From positions 62,001 to 126,000 of the forward strand of contig NZ_JBANET010000010.1 in the NCBI RefSeq assembly GCF_037026685.1: 64,000 nt of DNA, in the 5' to 3' direction. The notes beneath the pieces are model-generated. The model saw nothing but the letters and a program-made list of their open reading frames with translations, did not search any database and had not been told where the DNA came from. A program made the position numbers and the translations under genes. This document shows, piece by piece, positions 1 to 8,043 of the stretch (position 1 is the first letter of the stretch; each line of letters starts with the position of its first letter). This DNA comes from Orrella sp037026685 (GTDB lineage: Bacteria > Pseudomonadota > Gammaproteobacteria > Burkholderiales > Burkholderiaceae_B).

Positions 1-1
1 T

Positions 2-508
2 CCGAAGCTGCTCAATTCTCTAGATCTGACTGTTCGCCATGTCGATCTGAAACGCTGGATGCGCACCCACTACCCCGAGCACCGGCCAGGATTTCTGTTC
101 AGCCGTGGCGAACGCATGGCGCATCCTTTCATCACCATGGAAACAGGACAGGCGATCCTCGTGGAGCGGCTGGCCCTTCAGGCCGCGCTTGAACAAGCCC
201 GACGTGAGATGCGAGAACTGCAGGAGCAGCACGACACGCTACTCAAGCAATCCTCGGTGCTGTTGGCATCCAAGCAATGCGAGATCAGCGAACGGGCGGA
301 AACGACCTATCTCAACATCATTGGTGGGATGTTGACGCTGATGCTGAGCCAGTCGCCTTCAGGCGTGCCCTATTCCAGCTTCAAAACGCAGGAGGCCCTT
401 GTCTCTGCATTGGTCGCCCACTACGGCGGCACCATGGGCATCACTGAGCGCACCTTAAACGGAAAGTTCGCCAACGCTAAGAGGTACGTCCGTAGCGCAA
501 GCGCATGA
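2..508 (+). CDS. C-terminal part of an uncharacterised coiled-coil protein (5' end outside window)
   Basis: The reading frame is open from the first bases of the window to TGA at 506-508 (168 residues visible), so the start lies upstream. The ATG at 59 is internal because the frame continues before it. A Leu/Glu/Arg-rich helical stretch that looks like a coiled coil (about residues 60-95) is followed by a conserved-looking end beginning ERAETTYLNIIGG and containing a run like GITERTLNGKFANAKR, which could be a helix-turn-helix. I do not recognise a named family. It lies just upstream of the alpA-parA block on the same strand, 118 bp before alpA with an inverted repeat between, so it is probably a separate transcription unit. 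It could be ICE or chromosomal flank. Confidence 0.6.
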   Translation, partial: PKLLNSLDLTVRHVDLKRWMRTHYPEHRPGFLFSRGERMAHPFITMETGQAILVERLALQAALEQARREMRELQEQHDTLLKQSSVLLASKQCEISERAETTYLNIIGGMLTLMLSQSPSGVPYSSFKTQEALVSALVAHYGGTMGITERTLNGKFANAKRYVRSASA

Positions 509-526
509 GGTTATCCAGCTTGTATG

Positions 527-553
527 TGCAATCGCGGAGATTGCATTTGCAAT
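527..553. promoter_or_regulatory. Inverted repeat upstream of alpA, possible operator
   Basis: TGCAATC (527-533) and GATTGCA (539-545) form a perfect 7-bp inverted repeat around GCGGA. A third TGCAAT half-site follows in direct orientation at 548-553. The sites lie about 75-100 bp before the alpA start in an AT-richer gap. The spacing of half-sites suggests a regulator-binding site for the alpA-parA-parB operon. The binding protein is unknown. Confidence 0.4.
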
Positions 554-626
554 GTCTTTCCGCAGCCAGGTCTATTGAATAGAGGTCACGCCAACAAACG
601 CCACCGAGCGTTCAGGAGTGACCGCC

Positions 627-839
627 ATGTCGCAGACCCCTGTACTCCCGCCGATCGAGCGCCGCATCCTGCGGCTCGATGAAGTCGAAGCCAAGTCCGG
701 CTTCAAACGTGCCCACATCTACAACCTGATGAAGAAGCGCGAGTTCCCCCAGGCGCTGCGCCTGGGCGTGCGCGCTGTCGGCTGGGATTCGATCGAAATC
801 GACCAGTGGATCGCCGAGCGCCTCAACCACCGGACCTGA
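627..839 (+). CDS. alpA: AlpA-family helix-turn-helix transcriptional regulator
   Basis: This is a 70-residue protein with the AlpA layout: a winged helix-turn-helix beginning RILRLDEVEAKSG, the recognition helix segment around IYNLMKKREFPQ, and the final WDSIEIDQWIAERL helix. AlpA proteins are small excisionase/MerR-like DNA-binding regulators, and in ICEs they head the alpA-parA-parB block. ATG 627 is chosen over GTG 618 because AGGAG at 614-618 sits 8 nt before it. parA follows 42 bp later on the same strand, so the genes are probably cotranscribed. Family assignment is firm. The target operator is inferred. Confidence 0.85.
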   Translation: MSQTPVLPPIERRILRLDEVEAKSGFKRAHIYNLMKKREFPQALRLGVRAVGWDSIEIDQWIAERLNHRT

Positions 840-881
840 CCCGCTCTCCCGCGGACTTCCCATTCCCAGCCGGAGAGCGCC

Positions 882-1757
882 ATGCAGGTCGTATCCATCA
901 TTTCAACGAAGGGCGGCGTCGGCAAGACCACGACGGCCGCCAACCTGGGCGGGCTCGCCGCGGACGCGGGCCTGCGCGTGCTGCTGCTCGATCTCGACGT
1001 GCAACCCACCTTGTCCTCCTATTACGAGTTGGCGCATCGCGCACCCGGCGGCATCTATGAGCTGTTGGCCTTCAACGAGCGCGACCTCGGCCAGCTCGTG
1101 TCCCGCACGGTCGTCGCGGGCCTGGACCTGGTGCTGTCCAACGACCATCGGGGCGAGCTGAACACCTTGCTGCTGCACGCGCCGGACGGGCGCCTGCGGC
1201 TGCGGCATCTGTTGCCGGTGCTTGTTCCCCTCTACGACCTGGTGCTGATCGACACCCAGGGCGCGCGCTCGGTGTTGCTGGAAATGGCGGTGCTCGCTTC
1301 CAACCTTGCGCTGTCGCCCGTCACGCCGGAAATCCTCGCGGCCCGCGAGCTGCGGCGCGGCACCATGCAGTTGCTCGAAGACATTGCGCCGTACCGGCAC
1401 CTGGGCATCGAGCCGCCGCCGCTGCATCTGCTCATCAACCGCGTCCATCCGGTGTCCGCCAATGCACGGCTGATCCAGCAGGCTCTGCGCGACCTCTTTC
1501 AAAACCATGCCGGCATCCGCGTGCTGACCACGGACGTACCGGCCATCGAAGCCTATCCGCGCGCCGCAACGCGCGGCCTGCCGGTGCATCGGGTCGAAAA
1601 CCGCCAGCCGGCCGGCAGAGTCGCCCCGGCCGCGCTCGATACGATGCGCGCACTCGCGAGCGAGTTGCTCCCACAATGGCAGGACCGACTGGCTCAAGTA
1701 TCCGGCCGCCCGCAGCGACCTCTTGATCCTGGGAGGCCCCATGGCGAACGCACATGA
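882..1757 (+). CDS. parA: ParA-family partition ATPase of the ICE
   Basis: A 291-residue ParA/Soj-type ATPase. The deviant Walker A motif KGGVGKTT is at residues 10-17, the A' motif LLLDLDVQPTL is near residue 40, and the Walker B segment VLIDTQGA is near residue 125. ParA proteins bind DNA nonspecifically as ATP dimers and position ParB-bound DNA; in ICEs they help keep the excised circle. There is no N-terminal DNA-binding extension, as in type Ib or chromosomal-type ParA. GGAGAG lies about 8 nt before ATG 882. The gene overlaps the next one by 17 bp and is followed by parB, so this is an operon. Confidence 0.92.
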   Translation: MQVVSIISTKGGVGKTTTAANLGGLAADAGLRVLLLDLDVQPTLSSYYELAHRAPGGIYELLAFNERDLGQLVSRTVVAGLDLVLSNDHRGELNTLLLHAPDGRLRLRHLLPVLVPLYDLVLIDTQGARSVLLEMAVLASNLALSPVTPEILAARELRRGTMQLLEDIAPYRHLGIEPPPLHLLINRVHPVSANARLIQQALRDLFQNHAGIRVLTTDVPAIEAYPRAATRGLPVHRVENRQPAGRVAPAALDTMRALASELLPQWQDRLAQVSGRPQRPLDPGRPHGERT

Positions 1758-2010
1758 GCTGGCCCGCGGGCATAAGCGGCTGCGCGCCCTGATCGAGTTC
1801 GCGGTCGGTGAAGGCTGGCACGTCAAGCGCACGCCGGGCGGGCACCTCAAGTTCACCAAGGCCGGCTGCGCGGCAATCTACACCAGCTCGACCGCGAGCG
1901 ACCACCGGGCCGAATTGAACGCCCGTGCCCAGATCCGCCGCGCCGAGCGAGAAGCCCGCTTGGCGCCGGTCGGCGGTCGCGGGGACTGCGAGGGGTACGG
2001 CCATGGCTGA
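1741..2010 (+). CDS. Small HicA-like protein between parA and parB
   Basis: An 89-residue basic protein whose centre (GWHVKRTPGGHLKFTK) resembles the HicA/double-stranded-RNA-binding fold, including the GGH motif used as catalytic in HicA mRNA interferases. No hicB partner is adjacent; the neighbours are parA (17-bp overlap) and parB (8-bp overlap). Translation start ATG 1741 has GGGAGG at 1731-1736. The overlaps indicate translational coupling inside the partition operon, so a role in partition or RNA binding is as likely as a toxin. The function is not established. Confidence 0.75.
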   Translation: MANAHELARGHKRLRALIEFAVGEGWHVKRTPGGHLKFTKAGCAAIYTSSTASDHRAELNARAQIRRAEREARLAPVGGRGDCEGYGHG

Positions 2011-3682
2011 CATGACCTCGCAGGACATGGCCGGCAAGCTGCTCGCGGCCGGCTTCGAGCGCAGTGGCCCAGCGGCTACGGCCTTGACCGATCCGATCGC
2101 CGACACACCCATGGTCGTGACGCTGGACCAGTTGCGGCCCTACGACCATGACCCGCGCATGAAGCGCAACCCCGCCTACGAGGAAATCAAGGCGTCCATC
2201 CGCGAGCGCGGCCTGGACGCGGCGCCGACCATCACGCGCCGGCCCGGCGAGGACCACTACATCATCCGCAACGGCGGCAACACGCGGCTGGCGATCCTGC
2301 GCGAACTCTGGTCGGAGACCAAGGAAGAACGCTTCTTCCGCATATCGTGTCTGTTCCGGCCATGGCCGGAGCGCGGTGAAATCGTCGCGCTGACCGGGCA
2401 TCTTGCCGAGAACGAACTGCGCGGCGGCCTCACATTCATCGAGCGCGCGCTCGGCGTCGAGAAAGCACGCGAGTTCTACGAGCAGGAGAGCGGCGCCGCC
2501 CTGAGCCAGTCAGAGCTGGCCCGCCGCCTGGCGGCCGATGGGTTTCCCGTCCAGCGGTCACACATCACCCGCATGGCCGACGCGGTGCGCTACCTGCTGC
2601 CCGCCATTCCCACTGTGCTCTATGGCGGCCTGGGGCGCCACCAGGTCGAGCGGCTGTCGGTCATGCGCACGGCCTGCAAGCGCACCTGGGAGCACTATGC
2701 CAAGGACCGCACGCTGCCGCTGGACTTTGACAGCTTCTTTCAGGAGGTGCTGGCGCAGTTCGACACGCAGGGCGACGAGTTCGCGCCGCAGCGCGTGCAG
2801 GACGAGCTGATCGGCCAGATGTCCGAGCTGCTGGGCGTCGGCTACGACGTGTTGGCGCTGGATCTGACCGAATCGGAAAGCCGCCACCGGGCGCTGGTCA
2901 GCGATCCGACGCCACCTGCGGCGCCGCCGGCGTTGCCTTCGCCCACCGCCAGCACGCCGACTCCCCCGGGCGCAGCATCGTCCATTGCCACGCCTGCACC
3001 AGCGGCCAGTCCATCACCCGCCAGCCCAGCGGTGTCCGAGCCCACTTTGCGCCACGACGACACGGCGGCTGGCGCAGCGGCCACGGGAAGCCAGGCGGCC
3101 GCACCGGGCGATCTGCTTCGCGAGCACATCGTCTCGCCGGCACCGACGACCGAGCGGCTGCAGTCGATCCAGCGCATGGTCGCCGACCAGTTGGGCGATG
3201 CGCTGCCGCCCGACTTCTCGGCGAGCGTGCTGCAGTCCATCCCGGTGCAAGCCGGCGGGCTCTATCCGATCTCCGACGTCTGGTACATCGACGCCGGCCT
3301 GGACACGCCCGATCGGCTGCGCATCCACATCGCGCAGTTCGCGCGTGAAATTGCCGGCGAGGCTGGCCTGGACGAGTGCATCGAGGACCGCGCCGACGGC
3401 ATCGGGTTTGCGTGCCGCGCCCACGGCCAAGCCCCGTCGCCGCTCGGCCGCGCGGTGCTGACGCTGCTCGCTTCCCTGACGGGTCAGCCCGTCGCCGAAG
3501 CGGGCGTGGACGGCGCGCAGCTTGCCACCGACCTGCCGACCCTGTTGCATGGCCAGAGCCAAGGCCATGGCAGCGGCGCAAGCCGCTTGAGCGACACGGC
3601 TTTGGTCAAGCTATTTCGGCTGCTCCGTCTGGCGCGGCGTCTGCTGGACCTGGAAGCCGGCTCCTCGGCGCCCGGGACGTGA
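2003..3682 (+). CDS. parB: ParB-family DNA-binding partition protein (long ICE form)
   Basis: 559 residues. The N-terminal ParB/Spo0J nuclease-like domain carries VVTLDQLRPYDHDPR (about 38-52) and the CTP/nucleotide-contact motif NGGNTRLAI (90-98). A helix-turn-helix region follows around residues 165-200. After about residue 305 there is a Pro/Ala/Ser-rich linker of roughly 70 residues and a separate C-terminal domain. It is much longer than chromosomal ParB (about 290) but typical of this ICE family. ATG 2003 overlaps the stop of the HicA-like gene, with AGGGG at 1991-1995. It is expected to bind a parS-like centromere; candidate palindromes lie at 5546, 5665 and 5788. Confidence 0.9.
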   Translation: MADMTSQDMAGKLLAAGFERSGPAATALTDPIADTPMVVTLDQLRPYDHDPRMKRNPAYEEIKASIRERGLDAAPTITRRPGEDHYIIRNGGNTRLAILRELWSETKEERFFRISCLFRPWPERGEIVALTGHLAENELRGGLTFIERALGVEKAREFYEQESGAALSQSELARRLAADGFPVQRSHITRMADAVRYLLPAIPTVLYGGLGRHQVERLSVMRTACKRTWEHYAKDRTLPLDFDSFFQEVLAQFDTQGDEFAPQRVQDELIGQMSELLGVGYDVLALDLTESESRHRALVSDPTPPAAPPALPSPTASTPTPPGAASSIATPAPAASPSPASPAVSEPTLRHDDTAAGAAATGSQAAAPGDLLREHIVSPAPTTERLQSIQRMVADQLGDALPPDFSASVLQSIPVQAGGLYPISDVWYIDAGLDTPDRLRIHIAQFAREIAGEAGLDECIEDRADGIGFACRAHGQAPSPLGRAVLTLLASLTGQPVAEAGVDGAQLATDLPTLLHGQSQGHGSGASRLSDTALVKLFRLLRLARRLLDLEAGSSAPGT

Positions 3683-3696
3683 GCGAGGGAGGCCGC

Positions 3697-4257
3697 ATGT
3701 CCACATCGCATCCGCTCAACCAGGCCGTGATTGCCCAGGCGCTGTATGACCTTCGCAACGGCCAGCTGCGCCGCTGCAAGGCCATGGGCTTCGGCGAGGC
3801 CGAGCTGGATGCGCTCAAGCATCCCGCGCTGATCAGCGTGCTGGCCAACGCCAGCGTCTCGTGGTGCTCGGTCACGGTCAACCGCGAAGTGCTGCAGCGC
3901 CTGCTCAACCAGGCACAGGACGTGGAGAAGGAAATCGCCACGGTCGATCGCATGCTGCGGTTGGGGGGCAGCACGGAGATGGTCAGCCGCTTCTATGGCC
4001 TGACCCATCAGGAAGTCGCCTTGAGGCGGGAGATCCTCGGCCTGCCCAAGCGCAAGGGGCGCCACCCCGTCCTGGACGAGACTCAGGACACCGAACTGTG
4101 GCGGCAATGGAAAGCCATGACCAGCAGCAGGAACGTCGATCTGGAGGACGAGACCTCAGTTCTCGATGCGGCCATGGACCTGGCCGAGGGCATGTCACTG
4201 CCGCTCTCGGTGGTCTGGGCCGCGATCAGGAACTGGGTCGATCAGGGATTGGGCTAG
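3697..4257 (+). CDS. DUF2857-family ICE protein
   Basis: 186 residues, with the DUF2857 pattern of a helical N-terminal half (ALYDLRNGQLRRCKAMGF), a middle helix pair, and a probable helix-turn-helix at MVSRFYGLTHQEVALRR. DUF2857 proteins are found only in genomic islands and ICEs, beside parB and the STY4528 replication gene. A regulatory or replication-accessory role is inferred. ATG 3697 has GAGGGAGG upstream and starts 14 bp after parB. Only 3 bp separate its stop from the next start, so the operon continues. Confidence 0.85.
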   Translation: MSTSHPLNQAVIAQALYDLRNGQLRRCKAMGFGEAELDALKHPALISVLANASVSWCSVTVNREVLQRLLNQAQDVEKEIATVDRMLRLGGSTEMVSRFYGLTHQEVALRREILGLPKRKGRHPVLDETQDTELWRQWKAMTSSRNVDLEDETSVLDAAMDLAEGMSLPLSVVWAAIRNWVDQGLG

Positions 4258-4260
4258 GCC

Positions 4261-5493
4261 ATGGCCGTGGACGACACCGCCCCACGAGCCCAGCGCCCTG
4301 GCCCCATCGCCCTCGCCGACCTGTTCGACGCTGCGCTGAAGGACCTCACGCCCAAGCCAAATCCCAGCGCGCCAGCGCCCATGGCAGTGCCCACGCCTGC
4401 GGCGTCCGGCGACGCCTTCCTGTTCAGTGGCAATCGGCATGAGAGCGTGCCGCGGCGGCTGTTCCTCGACCGCCGCCTGACACCGCTGGAGCGCAACGCC
4501 TGGCAGGTGTTCCGGCTGATGCTCAACGACGACGGCGTCACGGCGTTCCCGACCTATGAGCAGTTGCGCCCCTGGCTGGCGTCCATGCCCTGCGCGGGAC
4601 AAGCCTCCCACGAGACCGTCGCGCGGGCGCTGACGCTGCTGCGCCTGACGCGCTGGCTGAGCCTCGTGCGGCGACGGCGCGACCCCAAGACCGGCCGCAT
4701 CCTCGGCAACCTCTACGTCCTGCACGACGAACCCCTGACACCGTTCGAGGCCATGCAACTCGACGCCGACTACCTGGCCCTGGTCAGCCAGTCGCTGGGG
4801 CATTCGGCCAAGGCCGTTCAGGTGGTGGGACTCAATACCCTCCAGGAGATCGCGGACGACCCGATGTTGTCCGGACGCACCTTGCCGTCGCGGCTGCAAG
4901 TGCTCGCCGAGCGCCTGGCCGACCAGGGCATCACCGCCTCCGAAAGTTATCCACAGGAGGATGCGATCCACGATTCCGAAGAAGGGCTCACAAGCCTTCT
5001 TCGGAATGGCGAACGCCCCTCTTCGGAATCCGAAGCAGGGCCGAAACCCGCGCCAGACGGCGCTCTTCGGAATCCGAAGCAGGACCGTACAGTACGTAGT
5101 AGTCGTATTGATGAAGTACGTACTACCGCGCAGGCGCGCGCGCTGGGCGACCTGCAATGGCCCAAACGCTTCACGGATCTGAAAGCGGAACAGCAGGCCG
5201 GCGTCAGGATGGCGTTGCAGCAAGTGGACGCTGCCCTGCGGCAGGCCGTGCTGGACGAATGGGCCGCACGGTGCGGCAAGCATGGCATCCGCAACCCCGC
5301 CGGATATCTGTTCGGCATCATCCAGCGCGCCATGCGCGGCGAGTTCAATGCCTGGGCCAAGCAGACCGGCCCGGCACCGCCAACACCATCGGCGACGCGA
5401 GCGCCACCATCCGAGCCGCCGCGCAACGTCGTGCCGCCCGAGGTGGCCCGGCAGCACATCGAGCGCCTGCGCGACCTGCTGCGCAAGACCTGA
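4261..5493 (+). CDS. STY4528-family island replication protein
   Basis: 410 residues. The conserved N-terminal half (about 55-190) contains the signature SVPRRLFLDRRLTPLERNAW and looks like a winged-helix replication initiator domain. The C-terminal part (about 290-410) ends in a basic region. STY4528-family proteins are named pathogenicity-island replication proteins after the Salmonella SPI-7 gene. They are always near parB, ssb and topB in this ICE family. The stretch coding for about residues 229-289 contains a perfect DnaA box and repeated palindromes, so the gene may carry the origin it acts on, as lambda O does. Family is firm. Initiator activity is inferred. Confidence 0.85.
   Translation: MAVDDTAPRAQRPGPIALADLFDAALKDLTPKPNPSAPAPMAVPTPAASGDAFLFSGNRHESVPRRLFLDRRLTPLERNAWQVFRLMLNDDGVTAFPTYEQLRPWLASMPCAGQASHETVARALTLLRLTRWLSLVRRRRDPKTGRILGNLYVLHDEPLTPFEAMQLDADYLALVSQSLGHSAKAVQVVGLNTLQEIADDPMLSGRTLPSRLQVLAERLADQGITASESYPQEDAIHDSEEGLTSLLRNGERPSSESEAGPKPAPDGALRNPKQDRTVRSSRIDEVRTTAQARALGDLQWPKRFTDLKAEQQAGVRMALQQVDAALRQAVLDEWAARCGKHGIRNPAGYLFGIIQRAMRGEFNAWAKQTGPAPPTPSATRAPPSEPPRNVVPPEVARQHIERLRDLLRKT
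4947..5126. other. Origin-like cluster inside the STY4528 gene (DnaA box, palindromes, AT-rich tract)
   Basis: A perfect DnaA-box sequence, TTATCCACA, is at 4947-4955. It is followed by a 13-bp inverted repeat, ATTCCGAAGAAGG (4973-4985) with CCTTCTTCGGAAT (4995-5007). Two identical palindromes, CTTCGGAATCCGAAG, then follow at 5021-5035 and 5065-5079, each trailed by CAGG. A relatively AT-rich tract comes next, with AGTACGTA twice (5091-5098 and 5115-5122). The core TTCGGAAT thus recurs. The arrangement of DnaA box, iteron-like repeats and AT-rich DNA is that of a replication origin. That it works as one is inference. Confidence 0.5.
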
Positions 5494-5825
5494 GCGCAGG
5501 GCTTGGCAAAGCCGTGAAGTAGACGTCTATGGCGGTCAACAGAACGGTCCCCAGGGGACGGCTGTGCGGTGAAGCGCCGGGCGACGGCGCGACCCGCTGC
5601 GCGAAACCTGGGCAAAGCGCCTTGGCAAGGCCATGAAGCAGACCTCCATGGCGCTCAACGGAACGGTCCCCTGGGGACGGCTGCGCGGCGAAGGATCGTG
5701 TCGAACGGCAGCGCGACGTGCGGTGCAGCACGCATACCGTCAACAACCGAGGACGGGAACGCCGACGTGAGTGCCTATCTGCGGAGCGGTCCCCAGGGGA
5801 CCGTTGCGCGCTGCACCGCCAGCGC
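5471..5825. repeat. Degenerate ~119-bp tandem repeat with GGTCCCCWGGGGAC palindromes
   Basis: The 429-bp gap after the STY4528 gene has no credible ORF. A unit starting in the last codons of that gene (5471) is repeated from 5589. Both carry matching segments: GCGACC-GCTGCGC, CTTGGCAA-GCC-TGAAG, TATGGCG/CATGGCG and the palindrome. The palindrome occurs at 5546-5559 (centre A), 5665-5678 (centre T) and 5788-5802 (GGTCCCCAGGGGACC), so spacings are 119 and 123 bp. In the third unit little besides the palindrome is kept, which suggests the palindrome is the selected part. A centromere or regulator-binding array is possible. Confidence 0.7.
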
Positions 5826-5922
5826 GCACAGAACCGGGGCCGGCTCATTTCGGTTTGTTGACTGACTGCCTTCCGCCGCATGCGGATGCTGGCGGCTCCC
5901 TGTCCACCAGCGAGCGATCACC

Positions 5923-6717
5923 ATGGCAACCAGCAACGAACCATTGCAACTCAACCTCGGCTCCCTGCGCAGCGCGATGTCGCTGACGCTGCACACCCAC
6001 CACGCCTCGCGCATCTGGCATGGCCGCGCCGCCGCTGAGGGGCGACCTGGCATCGTCGGCCTGAACGGCTACATCGCCGTCATGAACAAGATGAAGCGCG
6101 GCTCGGAGCAGGACGACCCGTACAGCGACTGGTGGATGCTGCGCATTGAAGACAAGCTCGACCAGACCAAGACCACGCTGCAGACGCTGCGTGAACAGGT
6201 GGACCAGGCCCTGGCCGGCGTGCCCGCCGCGTTGACCCTGGGCGAGAATCTCAACGTGCAGCCCGTCAAGCTGCCGCTGTTCGTCAATGCGCAGTTGGGC
6301 TTTGCCGCCGTCTATCTCCTGGCCGACTACGACGACATCGCGCGCAAGCTGATCCTCGCCCACCACACCGCGCTGATCGACCGCAGCACTTTGGAGCGCT
6401 GGCTCAACGAGGGCGCGCACGCGCTGCGCAGCCTGTTCTCGCTGGCCCAGCAGTACCGCTACTCGGGCTGCACGCGCGACGACTTCGCGGCGAAGAATGC
6501 CGCAGCGCGGGCCGCGCTGGAGAAGTTCGGCGAGTTGCCGCAGGACGTCCTCGAAGGCACGCACCGCTCGAAGTTTGCGCCACCCATCGTGCGCCGTGGT
6601 CTACAACAGCGCGGTGAGAGTCCTGCCGCAGCCGCTACCAGCGCCGATGGTGATGCGGCCGCTGCTGCCGACCCGTCCGAAGGCGCAGCCACTGCCGGCG
6701 AGGACGAATCCGCATGA
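5923..6717 (+). CDS. TIGR03761/PFL_4669-family integrating conjugative element protein
   Basis: 264 residues. It matches the PFL_4669 family by its opening (LNLGSLRSAMSLTLHTHHASRIWHGR), the central DYDDIARKLILAHHT segment, and length. The C-terminal 40 residues are a low-complexity Ala/Asp/Glu tail. There is no signal peptide or membrane segment, so it is cytoplasmic. The family sits between the STY4528 replication gene and ssb in ICEs, suggesting a DNA-metabolism role; no activity is known to me. GCGATCACC precedes ATG 5923, and only a weak Shine-Dalgarno is visible. The stop overlaps the next start by 4 bp (ATGA). Confidence 0.9.
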   Translation: MATSNEPLQLNLGSLRSAMSLTLHTHHASRIWHGRAAAEGRPGIVGLNGYIAVMNKMKRGSEQDDPYSDWWMLRIEDKLDQTKTTLQTLREQVDQALAGVPAALTLGENLNVQPVKLPLFVNAQLGFAAVYLLADYDDIARKLILAHHTALIDRSTLERWLNEGAHALRSLFSLAQQYRYSGCTRDDFAAKNAAARAALEKFGELPQDVLEGTHRSKFAPPIVRRGLQQRGESPAAAATSADGDAAAAADPSEGAATAGEDESA

Positions 6718-7241
6718 GCGATCTGTACCAGCCGACCCGCTACTTCCGGGGCCTGCAACAGGGAGCCTTCATGCGCCTGGAGCACGCGGCCTCTCTAAAA
6801 GGCCTTTTAAAGCCTTTTAAAGGTAAAGGGGACTTGGAGGCCTGGGCCAGCCAGTGCTTCGCCATGCGCGACGAGTTGATCGGCCTGGCGCAGCGACAAG
6901 TGCTGCAACAGGCCAGTGGGCATCCCTTCCACCTGCTGCCCGTGGAACTGGCCCAGCAGACCACTGGCGCGGGAACGACGTTCCTGCGCTGGCGCAGGCA
7001 CGACCGCTCGGCCATGGGCGTGGCCCTGTGGCAGGAGCTGATGGCGAGCACCAGCACGCCGGTCAACCTGCTGGCCGACCTGCACGCGATCGAGCTGCAG
7101 CGCATCACGCTGAACATGCAGATCAGCCTGTTGCACACCCTGGGCAGGCAGGCCCAGGAGTGCGCCAGCAAGGCCGCCGAGGCGGAAGACGCCTACCTGC
7201 GCCGGCTCGCGTCCATACCCCCCGCAGTGCGCGATCGGTGA
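6714..7241 (+). CDS. DUF3158-family ICE protein
   Basis: 175 residues, helical, matching DUF3158 proteins that follow PFL_4669 in ICEs. Landmarks are FRGLQQGAFMRLEHAASLKGLL near the start and RITLNMQISLLHTLGRQAQECA near the end. It is coupled to the upstream gene by an ATGA overlap. Its function is unknown. Codons about 28-36 lie in a striking AT-rich stretch in an otherwise GC-rich gene: AAAAGGCCTTTT at 6797-6808 and the exact tandem CCTTTTAAAG at 6803-6812 and 6813-6822, a period of one helical turn. This may be a protein-binding site superimposed on the coding sequence. Confidence 0.85.
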   Translation: MSDLYQPTRYFRGLQQGAFMRLEHAASLKGLLKPFKGKGDLEAWASQCFAMRDELIGLAQRQVLQQASGHPFHLLPVELAQQTTGAGTTFLRWRRHDRSAMGVALWQELMASTSTPVNLLADLHAIELQRITLNMQISLLHTLGRQAQECASKAAEAEDAYLRRLASIPPAVRDR

Positions 7242-7314
7242 TCGCGTCGGGCACCCCAGCACGCGCCCGGCGGCAGTGAGGCGCGGGTATTTCAACCACC
7301 ACGGAGATCACACC

Positions 7315-7767
7315 ATGAGCACGCATTTTTCCGGCGAAGGCAACATCGGCTCGCCCCCCGAGTACCGGGAGTTCCCCAACGGCAACGACGAACCGCGGCG
7401 CTTGCTGCGGCTGAACGTCTATTTCGACAACCCCGTTCCCACCAAGGGCGGCGACTATGAGGATCGCGGCGGCTTCTGGGCGCCGGTGGAAATCTGGCAC
7501 CGCGACGCCGCGCATTGGAAGGACCTCTACCAGAAGGGCATGCGCGTGCTGGTCGTCGGCCGCATGGAGCGCGAACCCTGGACCGACAACGAGGAGCAGC
7601 CGCGCGAGACCTGGCAGATCAACGCGCGCAGCGTCGGCATCCTGCCGTTCCGCATCGAGTCCGTCGTCCTCAGCCCCAAACCGCAGGAGACCGCGCAGGA
7701 CGCGCAGCCCAAGCCCCAGCCCGCCCAGGAACCGGCTGCGCCGAAGGAGACCAAGAGCAGGAAGTGA
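7315..7767 (+). CDS. ssb: ICE single-stranded DNA-binding protein
   Basis: 150 residues with an OB-fold of the ICE-SSB subfamily: the strand pattern LLRLNVYFDN, the FWAPVEIWHRDAAHWKDLYQKGMRVLVVGRM segment, and WQINARSVGILPFRI. A Pro/Glu/Lys-rich tail (about residues 122-150) replaces the acidic DDDIPF tip of chromosomal SSB. In ICEclc-like elements the SSB protects transferred or replicating single strands. ATG 7315 is used because GGAG at 7303-7306 precedes it; the longer reading from 7276 lacks a site. topB follows after a structured 276-bp gap. Confidence 0.9.
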   Translation: MSTHFSGEGNIGSPPEYREFPNGNDEPRRLLRLNVYFDNPVPTKGGDYEDRGGFWAPVEIWHRDAAHWKDLYQKGMRVLVVGRMEREPWTDNEEQPRETWQINARSVGILPFRIESVVLSPKPQETAQDAQPKPQPAQEPAAPKETKSRK

Positions 7768-7772
7768 CCCAG

Positions 7773-7837
7773 CATGGGGGCGGCCGCGGCTCTTCGCCGC
7801 CCCCCATGTCCTCGCGAGCTATCCCCTGGGGATAGCT
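7773..7837. promoter_or_regulatory. Stem-loop and 21-bp palindrome between ssb and topB
   Basis: 7773-7808 folds into a long GC-rich hairpin, CATGGGGGCGGC paired with GCCGCCCCCCATG (one bulge). There is no T-run, so it is a poor terminator. Immediately after, 7817-7837 is a perfect 21-bp palindrome whose core TATCCCCTGGGGATA shares TCCCCWGGGGA with the three palindromes at 5546-5802. The shared core suggests the same binding protein. The remaining gap to topB (7838-8043) shows no gene. Confidence 0.55.
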
Positions 7838-8043
7838 CCACCGACGTCCACCGGCTTCCACGCGCTCCCGAACATCGCGGCTCCCGGCCAGCACACCACC
7901 GGCTGCACGCCATCCCCGCCGCAGCCATCCCATCTCGTGAAAGCGGTCGCCACCGCATGCGGCTTGTTTGCTGCTGCTTCCGCAGGCGCTCGGCATCCTC
8001 GATCCCGGCAACTCCATGAACAACGGGAAGCGGATGGACGGAC

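Noticed and set aside
903..1859. 318-residue open frame on the minus strand across parA
   Set aside because: Antisense of a well-supported ParA gene; GC-rich shadow with no ribosome binding site or family match.
5569..5865. 98-residue frame in the repeat region
   Set aside because: No ribosome binding site, low-complexity repeats, and no protein-like features.
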